Notes: generated from the sequence alone by a model not told the origin. 64,000 nt of DNA from Alphaproteobacteria bacterium UBA1301 (GCA_002307725.1 DBUB01000002.1:143058-207057), one strand, 5' to 3'; shown: positions 1 to 8,886, counted from the first letter of the stretch. Translations and numbers: made by a program.

Positions 1-897
1 TTCCCGGTGGATGCGGCCCAGTTCGAGGATTTGCGCAACGCGCTGGCGCGGCTGCATCTGAACGATGCCAGCTTCACTTATGAAATGGAGACCAGTGCCG
101 CGCTCGGCTTCGGCTTCCGCTGCGGCTTCCTCGGCCTCTTGCACCTCGAAATCATCCAGGAGCGTCTGGAGCGCGAGTTTAATCTTGAACTGATCGCCAC
201 CGCGCCATCCGTGATCTATCGCATCCACATGACCGACGGCGAGATGCTTGAGCTGCACAACCCCGCCGACATGCCTGAAACTACCAAGATCGAGAAAATC
301 GAAGAACCGTGGATCCGCGCCACCGTCATGGTGCCGGACGATTATCTCGGTGCGGTGCTCAAGCTGTGCCAGGATCGCCGCGGCGAGCAGATCGAACTGA
401 CCTATGCCGGCAACCGCGCCATGGTGATCTACCGCCTGCCGCTCAACGAAGTGGTGTTCGATTTCTACGATCGCCTGAAATCCGTCAGCCGCGGCTATGC
501 CAGCTTCGACTATCACCTCGAAGGTTATCACGAGGGCGATCTCGTCAAGATGAGCATCCTGGTCAATGAAGAACCGGTGGACGCGCTGTCGATGATCGTC
601 AACCGGGGGCGGGCGGAATCGCGCGGCCGCGGCATGTGCGAAAAGCTGAAGGACCTGATCCCGCGCCACCTGTTCAAGATTCCAATCCAGGCGGCGATCG
701 GCGGCAAAGTCATCGCCCGCGAGACGATCTCGGCCTTGCGCAAGGACGTGACGGCCAAGTGCTACGGCGGCGACATCACCCGCAAGCGCAAACTCCTCGA
801 CAAGCAAAAAGAGGGTAAGAAAAAGATGCGCCAATTCGGCAAAGTCGACATCCCGCAGGAAGCCTTCATCGCGGCGCTGAAGATGGACCAGGATTAG
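1..897 (+). CDS. lepA: Elongation factor 4 (LepA), C-terminal part
   Basis: This is the 3' part of a gene that begins before the window; the frame is open from base 1. LepA is a ribosome-binding translational GTPase that back-translocates or remodels stalled ribosomes. About 298 of the usual 600 or so residues are present. The GTPase domain is outside the window. What is visible is the EF-G-like C-terminal half followed by the LepA-specific tail, recognised by VNRGRAESRGRG, KDVTAKCYGGDITRKRK and the lysine-rich stretch before IPQEAF. The gene ends at a strong hairpin at 1007-1040. The family assignment is secure; only the start is missing. Confidence 0.96.
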   Translation, partial: FPVDAAQFEDLRNALARLHLNDASFTYEMETSAALGFGFRCGFLGLLHLEIIQERLEREFNLELIATAPSVIYRIHMTDGEMLELHNPADMPETTKIEKIEEPWIRATVMVPDDYLGAVLKLCQDRRGEQIELTYAGNRAMVIYRLPLNEVVFDFYDRLKSVSRGYASFDYHLEGYHEGDLVKMSILVNEEPVDALSMIVNRGRAESRGRGMCEKLKDLIPRHLFKIPIQAAIGGKVIARETISALRKDVTAKCYGGDITRKRKLLDKQKEGKKKMRQFGKVDIPQEAFIAALKMDQD

Positions 898-1006
898 GCC
901 GCGAGGTCGCGTCGGCGAACCGAAACAGCTAAAGCAACTATAAATTGCTTTGATCCGACGTGTACGTTGGCGGCAGTAACAGATTTCGAAGAGAATAATC
1001 CTAACG

Positions 1007-1040
1007 ACAAACGCCCGGCCATCGCTGACCGGGCGTTTGT
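1007..1040. terminator. Bidirectional hairpin terminator between lepA and the YyaL-like gene
   Basis: A perfect 12-bp stem, ACAAACGCCCGG (1007-1018) with CCGGGCGTTTGT (1029-1040), has a 10-nt loop. It lies between two convergent genes and could serve both. The T-tract is short on either strand (TTTGT), so it is either a weak intrinsic terminator or an mRNA 3'-end protector. A second small hairpin, AAAGCAA (931-937) with TTGCTTT (945-951), lies nearer lepA. Confidence 0.7.
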
Positions 1041-1060
1041 ACAAGCAATGATGTCCAAAC

Positions 1061-3118
1061 TTACTGCGGCCGCTGGCCTGGCTGTGGCTGGCGGGGCGGC
1101 AGTTGCAGGACTTGGCTGAGCGTCACCGGATTGGCGATCGGTGCCGAGCAGTTCTGGTGCTGACAGACGTAAGCCGTGGGCTGGCCGTTCTCCATCGCCT
1201 TGCCGCGCGCGGGATGACCCTCGGGCAGCTCTTCGCTGGGATCGATCACCATCAACAGCCGGTTCGGCAGGCTGCGGCCGAGCACAGCGGTGATCAGTTC
1301 GCGGGTCTTTTGGCTATCGTGCGGTCCGACAATGACAATCTGCAAACCGGCGATCAGAGTCTCGAGCCCGTTGAGATAAGTTCCCATAGCCAAGAACGAA
1401 CGGCCGACATCGCCAGCAAAGGCGCCGACGATGTTGCCGGCGCGGTCACGATAGCTGACGTCGCCGGTGGCGAGATATAGCTTCGCCAGGACGCCGACCA
1501 TGACGCCATTGGCCGCCGGTGTGGCGGCGTCATAAACGGTGCGGACGCGATGGATCAACGGCGTGTCGTCGACCGCGGTCTGGAAATAACCGCCAGCCGT
1601 GGCGTCCCAGAAGAACTCGTTCAGCACAGCCGTCCAGCGCTTGGCATAATCGAGATACTGCTTGTCGCTGGTGACCTCAAACAGGGCGATCGCGGCGCGT
1701 GCCATGTGGGCATAATCGTCGGCGAAGGCGCTATGGCCGCGCTTGCCGTCGCGCCAGGAGTGGAACAAGCGATCACCATCGGCGAGCGCTGTGGTGATGA
1801 AAGCAAACGCCTTCCGCGCCGCAGCGATCCATTCGGCATTGCCGTAGCTGGACCCGGCATTGGCGAGCGCCGCGATCATCATGCCGTTGGAATCGGCGAG
1901 AACCTTGTCATCGCGCAGCAGCGCCTTGCGGGTTTGCTGGCGGGCGGCGAGCAAGAGGTCGCGCTGGCGTTTCAAGAGCGCTTCGTCGGCATCGGGCAGC
2001 GGGAACGGGGCGCCGCCGGTGCGCGCGACGATGTTCTTGCCGTTGAACGGGCCTTCGGGACGGATCGCATAAACGTCCTTGAAACGCTGGGCGAAGGTGC
2101 CCATCAGGGTGGCGTCGATTTCCGGCGCGGTCCACAGATAATAGGCGCCCTCTTGGCCGTCGACATCGGCATCGAGGCTCGCGGCGAAGGCATCGCCGAC
2201 CATCATTTCGCGCAATACCCAGCCGATCGTCTCTTCGACGCGGACTTTGTACAGCGGCACGCGATTGTGGACGCCGACGGTCGCGAGCAGATCGACCAGC
2301 AGGGCGTTGTCGTAAAGCATCTTCTCGAAGTGTGGGATTAGCCAGCGCTCGTCGACGGCATAACGATGGAAGCCGCCACCAACATGATCATAGATGCCGG
2401 AAAGGCACATGGTGTCGAGCGTGATCTGGACGAGCTGCGGAAACTGCATCGCGCCGGTCCGGAGGAACGAACGCCACAGCGTCTCAACCAGTGCCGTGTT
2501 GGGGAACTTCGGTGCGCCACTGACACCGCCGTAGAAAATGTCGAAGCGTTGGGCGACATGCACCGATAGAACGTCGAGCAGGCGCGGATCCAGCGGCCCG
2601 CGCAAATCGCGCGTCCAGATTGCGCCGACGGCCGCGGTGATGTTGGTCGCGTCGGTGGTCACGGCTTCGGACTGTTCCTTGTACTTCTTGGAAACATCTT
2701 CGAGCACGCGCTTGAATGGGGGCTGGCCGAAGCGTTCTTCGTTGGGGAAATAGCCGCCGACGAAGAAGGGCTCGCCCTTCGGATTGAGGAACATGGTGAG
2801 CGGCCAGCCGCCCTGGTAGCCCATGGTCTGAGCCGCCGCCTGATAGAGCTGGTCGATGTCGGGACGCTCTTCGCGGTCGACCTTGATGTTGATGAAGTTC
2901 TCGTTCATCGCCGCCGCGGTATCGGCATCGGCGAAGCTTTCGCTGTTCATCACATGGCACCAGTGACAAGCGGTATAACCGATCGAAAGTAGAATCGGCT
3001 TACCCGAGCTTTGCGCTTCGGCAAACGCTTCCTGGCCCCACGGGTACCAGTGAACGGGGTTGTCCTTGTGCAGGAGCAGATAGGGGCTGGTTTCCTCGGC
3101 GAGGCGGTTGGTGCTCAT
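1061..3118 (-). CDS. YyaL/SSP411-type protein: DUF255 thioredoxin-like domain plus six-hairpin domain
   Basis: A 685-residue member of the conserved YyaL/spermatogenesis-associated protein 20 family. The N-terminal thioredoxin-like domain (about residues 5-165) carries CHWC at C51 and C54 within an ACHWCHVM context, then VDREERPDID and GGWPLTMFLNP. The rest resembles a six-hairpin (alpha/alpha) barrel as in N-acylglucosamine 2-epimerases. The exact biochemical role is not established for bacteria. The start is at MSTNRLAEE, which has a GGAAG ribosome site; an upstream ATG in frame (3175) would add 19 residues that look unlike the family. The gene is divergent from mnmE and convergent with lepA. 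No signal peptide is seen, so it is probably cytoplasmic. Confidence 0.88.
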   Translation of the reverse strand: MSTNRLAEETSPYLLLHKDNPVHWYPWGQEAFAEAQSSGKPILLSIGYTACHWCHVMNSESFADADTAAAMNENFINIKVDREERPDIDQLYQAAAQTMGYQGGWPLTMFLNPKGEPFFVGGYFPNEERFGQPPFKRVLEDVSKKYKEQSEAVTTDATNITAAVGAIWTRDLRGPLDPRLLDVLSVHVAQRFDIFYGGVSGAPKFPNTALVETLWRSFLRTGAMQFPQLVQITLDTMCLSGIYDHVGGGFHRYAVDERWLIPHFEKMLYDNALLVDLLATVGVHNRVPLYKVRVEETIGWVLREMMVGDAFAASLDADVDGQEGAYYLWTAPEIDATLMGTFAQRFKDVYAIRPEGPFNGKNIVARTGGAPFPLPDADEALLKRQRDLLLAARQQTRKALLRDDKVLADSNGMMIAALANAGSSYGNAEWIAAARKAFAFITTALADGDRLFHSWRDGKRGHSAFADDYAHMARAAIALFEVTSDKQYLDYAKRWTAVLNEFFWDATAGGYFQTAVDDTPLIHRVRTVYDAATPAANGVMVGVLAKLYLATGDVSYRDRAGNIVGAFAGDVGRSFLAMGTYLNGLETLIAGLQIVIVGPHDSQKTRELITAVLGRSLPNRLLMVIDPSEELPEGHPARGKAMENGQPTAYVCQHQNCSAPIANPVTLSQVLQLPPRQPQPGQRPQ

Positions 3119-3261
3119 CTTTATCTTCCGGTGAGATGCGCGGGCGCGCATTGTTGCGGGACTGATTTGGACCAAGCTTTACGCGCCGAAACAAGCGCTC
3201 ACAAGCTGGCAGGCGGTCGCCTCCTTGTGTGCCGGGTTAATTGGTGAATTGGGGAGACGGT

Positions 3262-4581
3262 ATGCGGCGAGACGACACGATTTTTGCGCCCGCGAGCGGA
3301 GTTGGGCGGGCCGGCGTGGCGATCATTCGGGTCTCAGGCCCGGCGGCGCGGTTCGCGCTGCAGACGATCACACGTGGGGCCCCTCCACCGCCGCGGCGAG
3401 CGGCATTGCGCGCTTTGCGAAGTGGTAGTGGGGAGATTTTCGACCGGGGCTTGGTGTTGTGGTTTCCCGGGCCGGACAGCCTGACCGGCGAGGACGTGGC
3501 CGAGTTCCAGGTTCATGGCGGGCGGGCAATTTTGGCGGCATTGACCGACGTGTTGGCGGCCATCCCGGGCTTTCGCACTGCCGATCGCGGTGAGTTCACC
3601 CGGCGCGCGGTGGAGAATGGCAAACTCGATCTCACGCAAGCCGAAGCGATTGCCGATTTGGTTGACGCTGAAACTGAGGCTCAGCGGCGCCAAGCCCTGC
3701 GGCAATATGACGGTGCCTTAGCCACGCTTACCGACGGCTGGCGTGGCGAGCTTGCAAAAGCTTTGGCTTGGGTCGAAGCGGCGATTGATTTTTCGGATGA
3801 CGAACTTCCCAGTGATGTGATGGAGGATGCGCGCCAGGCCGTCAGCGTGGTCGGGGCTGGCATCGCGGCACAGCTTAATGATGCCCATCGCGGCGAGTTG
3901 GTGCGTGAGGGACTGTTTGTGGCAGTGGTCGGGGCCCCCAATGCGGGCAAGAGCTCGCTGGTCAATGCGCTGGCCGGACGCGATGTGGCGATTGTCGCCG
4001 AAACCGCAGGCACGACCCGTGATGTAATCGAGGTGCGATTGAATCTCTCCGGCTATGCGGTGGTGCTGGCCGATACGGCGGGTTTGCGTGCGGCGGCGGA
4101 CCAAGTGGAAGCCGAAGGCGTGCGCCGGGCGCTGGCACGGGCCGAGGCGGCCGACCTGGTGGTGCTGGTTAAGGATGGAAGTTCTCCGGATACGTCCTTG
4201 GAATATCACGGAAAATTGGACAGTAATACTGTCGTTACGGTGTGGAACAAGGCGGATTTGCCGTGGCCGGTTGGGCAACAAGGCTTGCGGCTGTCGCTGA
4301 AAACCGGCGAAGGACTGGAAGCCGTGGTTGGTGCTATCGCTGCGGCGGCGCGTGAAAAGCTGGAAGGCCTTGGCGAGGCCCCTCTCCTCACCCGGGTCCG
4401 GCACCGCGAGGCGTTGAAAGAGGCCCTCGCAGCGCTCACCCGTGCTGAAACCCAGCCGCAGCCGGAACTCTTTGCCGAAGACCTGCGACTCGCCGTCCGC
4501 TCTATCGGCCGTATCACCGGACGGGTCGATGTAGAAGACCTGCTGGACATGATCTTCCGCGATTTTTGTATTGGGAAGTAG
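3262..4581 (+). CDS. mnmE: tRNA-5-carboxymethylaminomethyl-2-thiouridine GTPase MnmE
   Basis: MnmE with MnmG modifies the wobble uridine (cmnm5U34) of several tRNAs. It uses a formyl-folate derivative, and GTP hydrolysis drives the cycle. The protein is 439 residues. It has an N-terminal folate-binding domain (about 1-115), helical domains flanking the G domain, G1 GAPNAGKSS near residue 224, DTAG near 270, NKAD near 328, and the C-terminal CIGK whose cysteine is essential in the family. The start at MRRDDTIFAP has a GGGGAGA site; the earlier TTG at 3241 is less likely. A parS-like site lies just after its stop, before mnmG. Confidence 0.96.
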   Translation: MRRDDTIFAPASGVGRAGVAIIRVSGPAARFALQTITRGAPPPPRRAALRALRSGSGEIFDRGLVLWFPGPDSLTGEDVAEFQVHGGRAILAALTDVLAAIPGFRTADRGEFTRRAVENGKLDLTQAEAIADLVDAETEAQRRQALRQYDGALATLTDGWRGELAKALAWVEAAIDFSDDELPSDVMEDARQAVSVVGAGIAAQLNDAHRGELVREGLFVAVVGAPNAGKSSLVNALAGRDVAIVAETAGTTRDVIEVRLNLSGYAVVLADTAGLRAAADQVEAEGVRRALARAEAADLVVLVKDGSSPDTSLEYHGKLDSNTVVTVWNKADLPWPVGQQGLRLSLKTGEGLEAVVGAIAAAAREKLEGLGEAPLLTRVRHREALKEALAALTRAETQPQPELFAEDLRLAVRSIGRITGRVDVEDLLDMIFRDFCIGK

Positions 4582-4582
4582 C

Positions 4583-4598
4583 CGTTTCACGTGAAACA
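4583..4598. promoter_or_regulatory. parS centromere-like site 1
   Basis: CGTTTCACGTGAAACA matches the widely conserved parS consensus TGTTTCACGTGAAACA at 15 of 16 positions; only the first base differs. It is intergenic between mnmE and mnmG, about 3.4 kb before parB. ParB binds such palindromes and spreads as a CTP-dependent clamp, nucleating the segregation complex near the origin. The match and the position next to parAB make this a strong call. Confidence 0.9.
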
Positions 4599-4644
4599 GG
4601 GTTGAGGCTTGCCCCTGCCCGTTCGCTCCCGTATTGGACCGGGC

Positions 4645-6531
4645 ATGCGCTACGACGTAATCGTGATCGGGGGGGGGCATGCTGGCTGTGAGGCAGCGGC
4701 GGCGTCTGCGCGCGCGGGCGCCAAGACTCTCCTCCTTACCCACCGCCGCGCCACGCTCGGCGAGATGTCGTGCAATCCGGCGATTGGCGGAGTCGGCAAG
4801 GGCCACCTCGTCCGCGAGATCGATGCGGCTGATGGGTTGATGGCCCGGGTCGCCGACGCGGCTGGGATCCAGTTCCGTATTCTCAACCGCCGCAAAGGCC
4901 CGGCTGTCCGCGGACCGCGAGCCCAAGCTGATCGCGCGCTTTATCGTAAAGCGATGGTTGCGGCCCTGGAAGCGACGCCAAACCTCGAAATCCGCGAAGT
5001 AGCGGCAGAAGATCTCGTGTTGAAGGACGGTCAGGTTGAAGGTGTGGTGACCGGCGATGGCGACACCCTGGCCGCCGGCGCTGTGGTTTTGACCACAGGT
5101 ACCTTCCTTAATGGGCTGATTCATTGTGGCGAGGTGACCTTCCCGGCTGGGCGCGCCATCGCCGGAAAATCGCGATTTGACGAAGATGGCACCGAACGGC
5201 CATCCATCGGGCTTTGCGACACCTTACATCGCATCGGCTTCGCGATGGGGCGGCTGAAAACCGGTACCCCGGCCCGGCTCGATGGCCGTACGATCGATTG
5301 GCCGAGTCTCGAAGTGCAGCGCGGTGACGATCCGCCCGCGCCGTTCTCCTTTATGACCCGCGCGATCACGACGGCGCAGGTCGTTTGCCACATCACCCGC
5401 ACCACCGAGGCCACTCACGAGGTCATCCGCGCGAATTTGAGCCGGGCGCCGCTCTATTCGGGCCAGATTTCCGGCCGCGGACCCCGGTATTGCCCTTCCA
5501 TTGAGGACAAGGTCGTCCGTTTTGCCCATCGCTCCAGCCACCAGATCTTCCTGGAGCCGGAAGGTCTCGATGACGACACCATTTATCCCAACGGCATTTC
5601 GACCTCTCTGCCGGAGGACGTGCAGCACGCACTGCTGCGGACCATTCCGGGGCTGGAGAAGGTGCGGATGTTACGGCCCGGCTACGCCATCGAATACGAC
5701 TATGTCGATCCGCGTGAGCTGAAGCCCAGCCTGGAGACCAAGAAGGTCGAAAAACTGTTCTTCGCCGGCCAGATCAATGGCACCACGGGCTATGAAGAGG
5801 CAGCCGCCCAGGGCTTGATGGCGGGTTTGAACGCAGCGCGGGCAGCGGGCGGGTCTGAAGCGGTAATTTTGGACCGGGCTTCGGCCTATATCGGGGTCTT
5901 AATCGACGATCTCGTCACCAAAGGCGTCACCGAGCCCTACCGGATGTTCACCTCGCGGGCTGAATACCGACTGACGCTAAGAGCCGACAATGCCGATCAG
6001 CGGCTGACACCGACATTTGCGGCGGCCGGATGCGTCGGATCGGAGCGATCTCGGGCGTTCGCGGCCAAAATGACCGAACTCGGGGCCGCGCGAGCGATAC
6101 TGACAGGGCTCAATCTGACACCCAATGAAGCACTGAAATTTGGGATCTCGGTGCGGTTGGACGGCTCTCGGCGCTCAGCGCATGAACTTCTTAGCCTGCC
6201 GGGTGTCGATTTTCACCGTTTGAAGATGGTTTGGCCGGAACTGGGCCAGTTTGGCAGCGAAATCGCCGAGCAACTCGAGATTGACGCCCAATACACCGGG
6301 TATCTCGACCGCCAGGAGGCCGACATTCTGGCCTTCAAACGCGACGAAGCACTGGCGCTCCCAGCCAATCTCGATTACGGGATGGTCTGCGGGCTTTCGG
6401 CGGAAGCACGGCAGAAACTCACCACCATCCGGCCGGCCACCCTCGGCCAAGCGTCACGCATCGATGGTGTCACCCCGGCGGCGCTCACTCTGGTCCTAGC
6501 TCATGTCAAATCCCGATCCCATGCCGCTTGA
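4645..6531 (+). CDS. mnmG: tRNA uridine 5-carboxymethylaminomethyl modification enzyme MnmG (GidA)
   Basis: The FAD-dependent partner of MnmE in forming cmnm5U34 in tRNA. The protein is 628 residues, full length for the long MnmG class. The N-terminal dinucleotide-binding motif GGGHAGCE lies at residues 8-15. CNPAIGGVGKGH, FLNGLIHCG and GYEEAAAQGL are also family hallmarks, and the C-terminal helical domain that contacts MnmE is present. The start is set at MRYDVIVIGGG, as in homologues; an upstream ATG at 4609 would add 12 atypical residues. The codons for the three glycines form a run of nine G (4669-4677). The 3' end overlaps rsmG by 29 bp. Confidence 0.96.
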   Translation: MRYDVIVIGGGHAGCEAAAASARAGAKTLLLTHRRATLGEMSCNPAIGGVGKGHLVREIDAADGLMARVADAAGIQFRILNRRKGPAVRGPRAQADRALYRKAMVAALEATPNLEIREVAAEDLVLKDGQVEGVVTGDGDTLAAGAVVLTTGTFLNGLIHCGEVTFPAGRAIAGKSRFDEDGTERPSIGLCDTLHRIGFAMGRLKTGTPARLDGRTIDWPSLEVQRGDDPPAPFSFMTRAITTAQVVCHITRTTEATHEVIRANLSRAPLYSGQISGRGPRYCPSIEDKVVRFAHRSSHQIFLEPEGLDDDTIYPNGISTSLPEDVQHALLRTIPGLEKVRMLRPGYAIEYDYVDPRELKPSLETKKVEKLFFAGQINGTTGYEEAAAQGLMAGLNAARAAGGSEAVILDRASAYIGVLIDDLVTKGVTEPYRMFTSRAEYRLTLRADNADQRLTPTFAAAGCVGSERSRAFAAKMTELGAARAILTGLNLTPNEALKFGISVRLDGSRRSAHELLSLPGVDFHRLKMVWPELGQFGSEIAEQLEIDAQYTGYLDRQEADILAFKRDEALALPANLDYGMVCGLSAEARQKLTTIRPATLGQASRIDGVTPAALTLVLAHVKSRSHAA

Positions 6532-7150
6532 CGGCTTCGGCCCCGAGGCTTTTGCCCAAGCGACTGGTGTTTCACATGAAACACTGACCGACTTAAAGGC
6601 TTATGCCGAGCTCTTGGCCGCCAGTCCGCACAATCTGGTGTCGGAGGCGAGCCTCAAGGACGTCTGGCACCGGCACTTTTATGATAGCGCCCAGCTCGAC
6701 GCCCTGATCCCGGAGAATACCAAGACGCTGGTCGATCTCGGCAGTGGCGCCGGGTTCCCGGGTCTGGTGCTGGCGATCCTGCGGCGGAAGCGGGTCAAGG
6801 TCACCCTCTACGAGGGCACCAAGAAGAAGGCCGATTTTCTCAAGGCGGTCGCCCAGCACCTGTTCCTGGCGGTGGATGTCCGCAACGAGCGCATCGAAGC
6901 CGCGCCCAAACGGCGCTTCGACATTATTACAGCGCGCGCCTTTGCACCCTTGCCGACGCTGCTGGCTTATGCGCAAAACTTGGCCGGGCCCAAGACGATC
7001 TGTTTGTTTTTAAAGGGCCAAAACTACGCCGACGAGTTGACCGAGGCCCAGCGGGCCTGGAAGATGACCCTCCAGAAACACCCAAGCCAGACCCATCCGC
7101 TTAGTGTGGTTCTGGAGATCCGGGATTTAGTCCATGTCTCCAGTCGTTAA
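6503..7150 (+). CDS. rsmG: 16S rRNA (guanine-N7) methyltransferase RsmG (GidB)
   Basis: Methylates N7 of G527 in the 530 loop of 16S rRNA using S-adenosylmethionine. The protein is 215 residues with the Rossmann SAM motif VDLGSGAGFPG at about 77-87. The start at 6503 overlaps the mnmG end; a second ATG at 6521 is also possible. A parS-like palindrome is embedded in the coding region as the codons for VSHETL. The gene overlaps parA by 17 bp, so mnmG-rsmG-parA-parB is probably one transcriptional unit. Confidence 0.94.
   Translation: MSNPDPMPLDGFGPEAFAQATGVSHETLTDLKAYAELLAASPHNLVSEASLKDVWHRHFYDSAQLDALIPENTKTLVDLGSGAGFPGLVLAILRRKRVKVTLYEGTKKKADFLKAVAQHLFLAVDVRNERIEAAPKRRFDIITARAFAPLPTLLAYAQNLAGPKTICLFLKGQNYADELTEAQRAWKMTLQKHPSQTHPLSVVLEIRDLVHVSSR
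6568..6583. promoter_or_regulatory. parS centromere-like site 2 inside rsmG
   Basis: TGTTTCACATGAAACA matches the parS consensus at 15 of 16 positions. The single change, G to A in the central CACGTG, breaks its symmetry. It is read as codons for Ser-His-Glu-Thr; the consensus would encode Ser-Arg-Glu-Thr, a common sequence at this place in RsmG of other alphaproteobacteria. It lies 1.98 kb from site 1. Binding strength with the altered centre is unknown. Confidence 0.72.
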
Positions 7151-7943
7151 GAAGCCGCGCGTCCTCGTCATCGCCAACCAGAAAGGTGGCGTCGGCAAGA
7201 CGACCACGGCGATCAATCTCGGCACCGCGCTGGCCGCCGTCGGCGCGCCAACCTTGATCATCGACATCGACCCGCAAGGCAATGCCTCCACCGGCCTCGG
7301 CATGGCGCGCAGCGAACGCAAGGTGTCGATCTATGACGTGCTGATGGGCCAAGCCACCCTTGCCGAGGCAATCCACCCCACGCGCATCCCGAAACTGTCG
7401 ATCGTGCCGGCCACCGTCGACCTGTCCGGCGCCGAACTCGAGCTCATCAGCTCCGAGCGGCGCAACGACCGCCTCAAGGATGCCATCGAGGAATATTCCG
7501 TACACGGACATAGTCCGTTTTCCTACGCGCTGATCGACTGCCCGCCGTCACTGACGCTGCTGACCGTCAATGCGATGGTCGCGGCCGATGCCGTGGTTGT
7601 GCCGCTGCAATGCGAGTTTTTTGCGCTGGAAGGCCTGACCCAGTTGCTCAATACGATCGAGCTGGTACGCGAAAACCTCAATTCCAATCTCGAGCTGCAG
7701 GGCATTGTTTTGACCATGTTCGACAAGCGTAACAAGCTGTCGGACCAAGTTGCGGCCGATGTGCGCTCCCACTTGGGCGACAAGGTTTACAACACCGTGA
7801 TCCCGCGCAACGTGCGCATTTCCGAGGCGCCGAGCCATGGCCTGCCGGCGCTGGTCTACGACCTCAAATGTCCGGGCAGTCAGGCCTACATCAAACTGGC
7901 CGGCGAATTGATCCAGCGCGAACGGGTGCGGACGGCGGCATGA
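7134..7943 (+). CDS. parA: Chromosome partitioning ATPase ParA (Soj)
   Basis: A deviant Walker-A ATPase that binds DNA non-specifically in its ATP form. It pulls or relays ParB-parS complexes during origin segregation. The protein is 269 residues, with KGGVGKTT at about 17-24, the switch segment IDIDPQGNAST, and DCPPSLTLLTVNA. It overlaps rsmG by 17 bp and is followed by parB. The neighbouring parS sites support a chromosomal role rather than a plasmid one. Confidence 0.96.
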   Translation: MSPVVKKPRVLVIANQKGGVGKTTTAINLGTALAAVGAPTLIIDIDPQGNASTGLGMARSERKVSIYDVLMGQATLAEAIHPTRIPKLSIVPATVDLSGAELELISSERRNDRLKDAIEEYSVHGHSPFSYALIDCPPSLTLLTVNAMVAADAVVVPLQCEFFALEGLTQLLNTIELVRENLNSNLELQGIVLTMFDKRNKLSDQVAADVRSHLGDKVYNTVIPRNVRISEAPSHGLPALVYDLKCPGSQAYIKLAGELIQRERVRTAA

Positions 7944-7968
7944 GTTCCTCAATTATCGCGCCTCGCAG

Positions 7969-8004
7969 CGGAAAGTCGGATTCCACTTTTCCTGAAAGCG
8001 CTCA
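7969..8004. repeat. Dispersed repeat, copy 1 (parA-parB junction)
   Basis: A 36-bp segment that matches 19501-19536 at 31 of 36 positions, including 22 contiguous identical bases starting at CCACTTTTCC. The first 23 bases also match, with two mismatches, the reverse strand around 47749-47771. It lies between the parA stop and the best parB start. Confidence 0.8.
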
Positions 8005-8017
8005 GACGGAGACGACC

Positions 8018-8878
8018 ATGGCAGATGAATCGCGCCCACGAGGGCTTGGCCGGGGCCTGTCGGCGCTGATCGGCGAAGAAGCACCGCGCACCGGCAACCG
8101 GGCGCCACGAACGGTGCCGACCGCGTTCCTCAGGCCTAACAAGTTTCAGCCGCGCAAGACGTTCGCCGAAGGTGACCTCAATGACCTGATCGCCTCAGTG
8201 AAAGACAAGGGCATTTTACAACCGCTTTTGGTCCGCCCCGTCGCGGGTGAGCAGAACGCCTATGAGATTGTCGCCGGCGAGCGGCGCTGGCGGGCCGCCC
8301 AGGCCGCCAAGTTGCACGAAGTGCCGGTGATCGTGCGCGAGCTGACGGATGGCCAAGCACTCGAATTTGCCATCATCGAAAACGTCCAGCGCGCCGACCT
8401 CAACGCCATCGAAGAGGGTCTGGCTTACGAAGAGCTGATGGAACGTTTTTCCTATACCCAGGAGAAACTAGCCGACGCTGTCGGTAAGAGCCGGCCACAT
8501 GTGGCCAACACATTGCGGCTTCTTAAATTGCCGGAGCCGGTGCGGGTACTGGTGCGGGATGGCAAACTTACCCCTGGTGCGGCACGAACCCTGATCGGCG
8601 ACCCCGATGCCGAGGCGCGAGCGTTGGAAATCGTCGCAGGCGGGCTGAATGTCCGCCAGGCCGAACAGCGTTCGAAGGCAGCTAAGACCGGTAATAAGTC
8701 AGTCCACAAGCCGCCTGTGGAAGATCCCAACACAAAATCACTAGAAGTGAGCCTTGCCAATATCTTAGGGCTCAAAGTTCAGATTGTGGATAAAAATGGG
8801 GAAGCCGGCGAGGTTAAGATCTTCTACAAGACCTTAGAGCAACTCGACGACCTCATCTTACGCTTGAAGAAATTCTAA
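8018..8878 (+). CDS. parB: Chromosome partitioning protein ParB (Spo0J/Noc family CTPase)
   Basis: Binds parS, hydrolyses CTP and spreads as a DNA clamp to build the segregation complex. The 286-residue protein starts at MADESRPRGLGRGLSAL. That N-terminus is typical of the ParA-stimulating tip and is preceded by a GGAG site. The ParB/Srx domain includes LVRPVAGE and the CTP-binding GERRWRAA motif. The central HTH includes SRPHVANTLRLLKLP, and the C-terminal dimerisation segment is present. An ATG at 7940 overlapping the parA stop is an alternative start, but the extra 26 residues would be encoded largely by a dispersed repeat, so 8018 is preferred. Confidence 0.95.
   Translation: MADESRPRGLGRGLSALIGEEAPRTGNRAPRTVPTAFLRPNKFQPRKTFAEGDLNDLIASVKDKGILQPLLVRPVAGEQNAYEIVAGERRWRAAQAAKLHEVPVIVRELTDGQALEFAIIENVQRADLNAIEEGLAYEELMERFSYTQEKLADAVGKSRPHVANTLRLLKLPEPVRVLVRDGKLTPGAARTLIGDPDAEARALEIVAGGLNVRQAEQRSKAAKTGNKSVHKPPVEDPNTKSLEVSLANILGLKVQIVDKNGEAGEVKIFYKTLEQLDDLILRLKKF
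8784..8793 (-). promoter_or_regulatory. Perfect DnaA box (reverse) in the parB 3' end
   Basis: TTGTGGATAA on the plus strand is the reverse complement of TTATCCACAA, the high-affinity DnaA box. It is coding in parB (Ile-Val-Asp-Lys). A second perfect box in the opposite orientation lies at 8887-8896. Weaker TTGTGGA-type matches flank the pair at 8703-8709 and 8932-8939. Confidence 0.6.
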
Positions 8879-8886
8879 TAACGGAT

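Noticed and set aside
3718..5124. A 468-codon minus-strand open frame across mnmE and mnmG
   Set aside because: It is antisense to two certain genes, has no family features, and is low-complexity His/Arg/Gly-rich as expected for shadows in GC-rich DNA.
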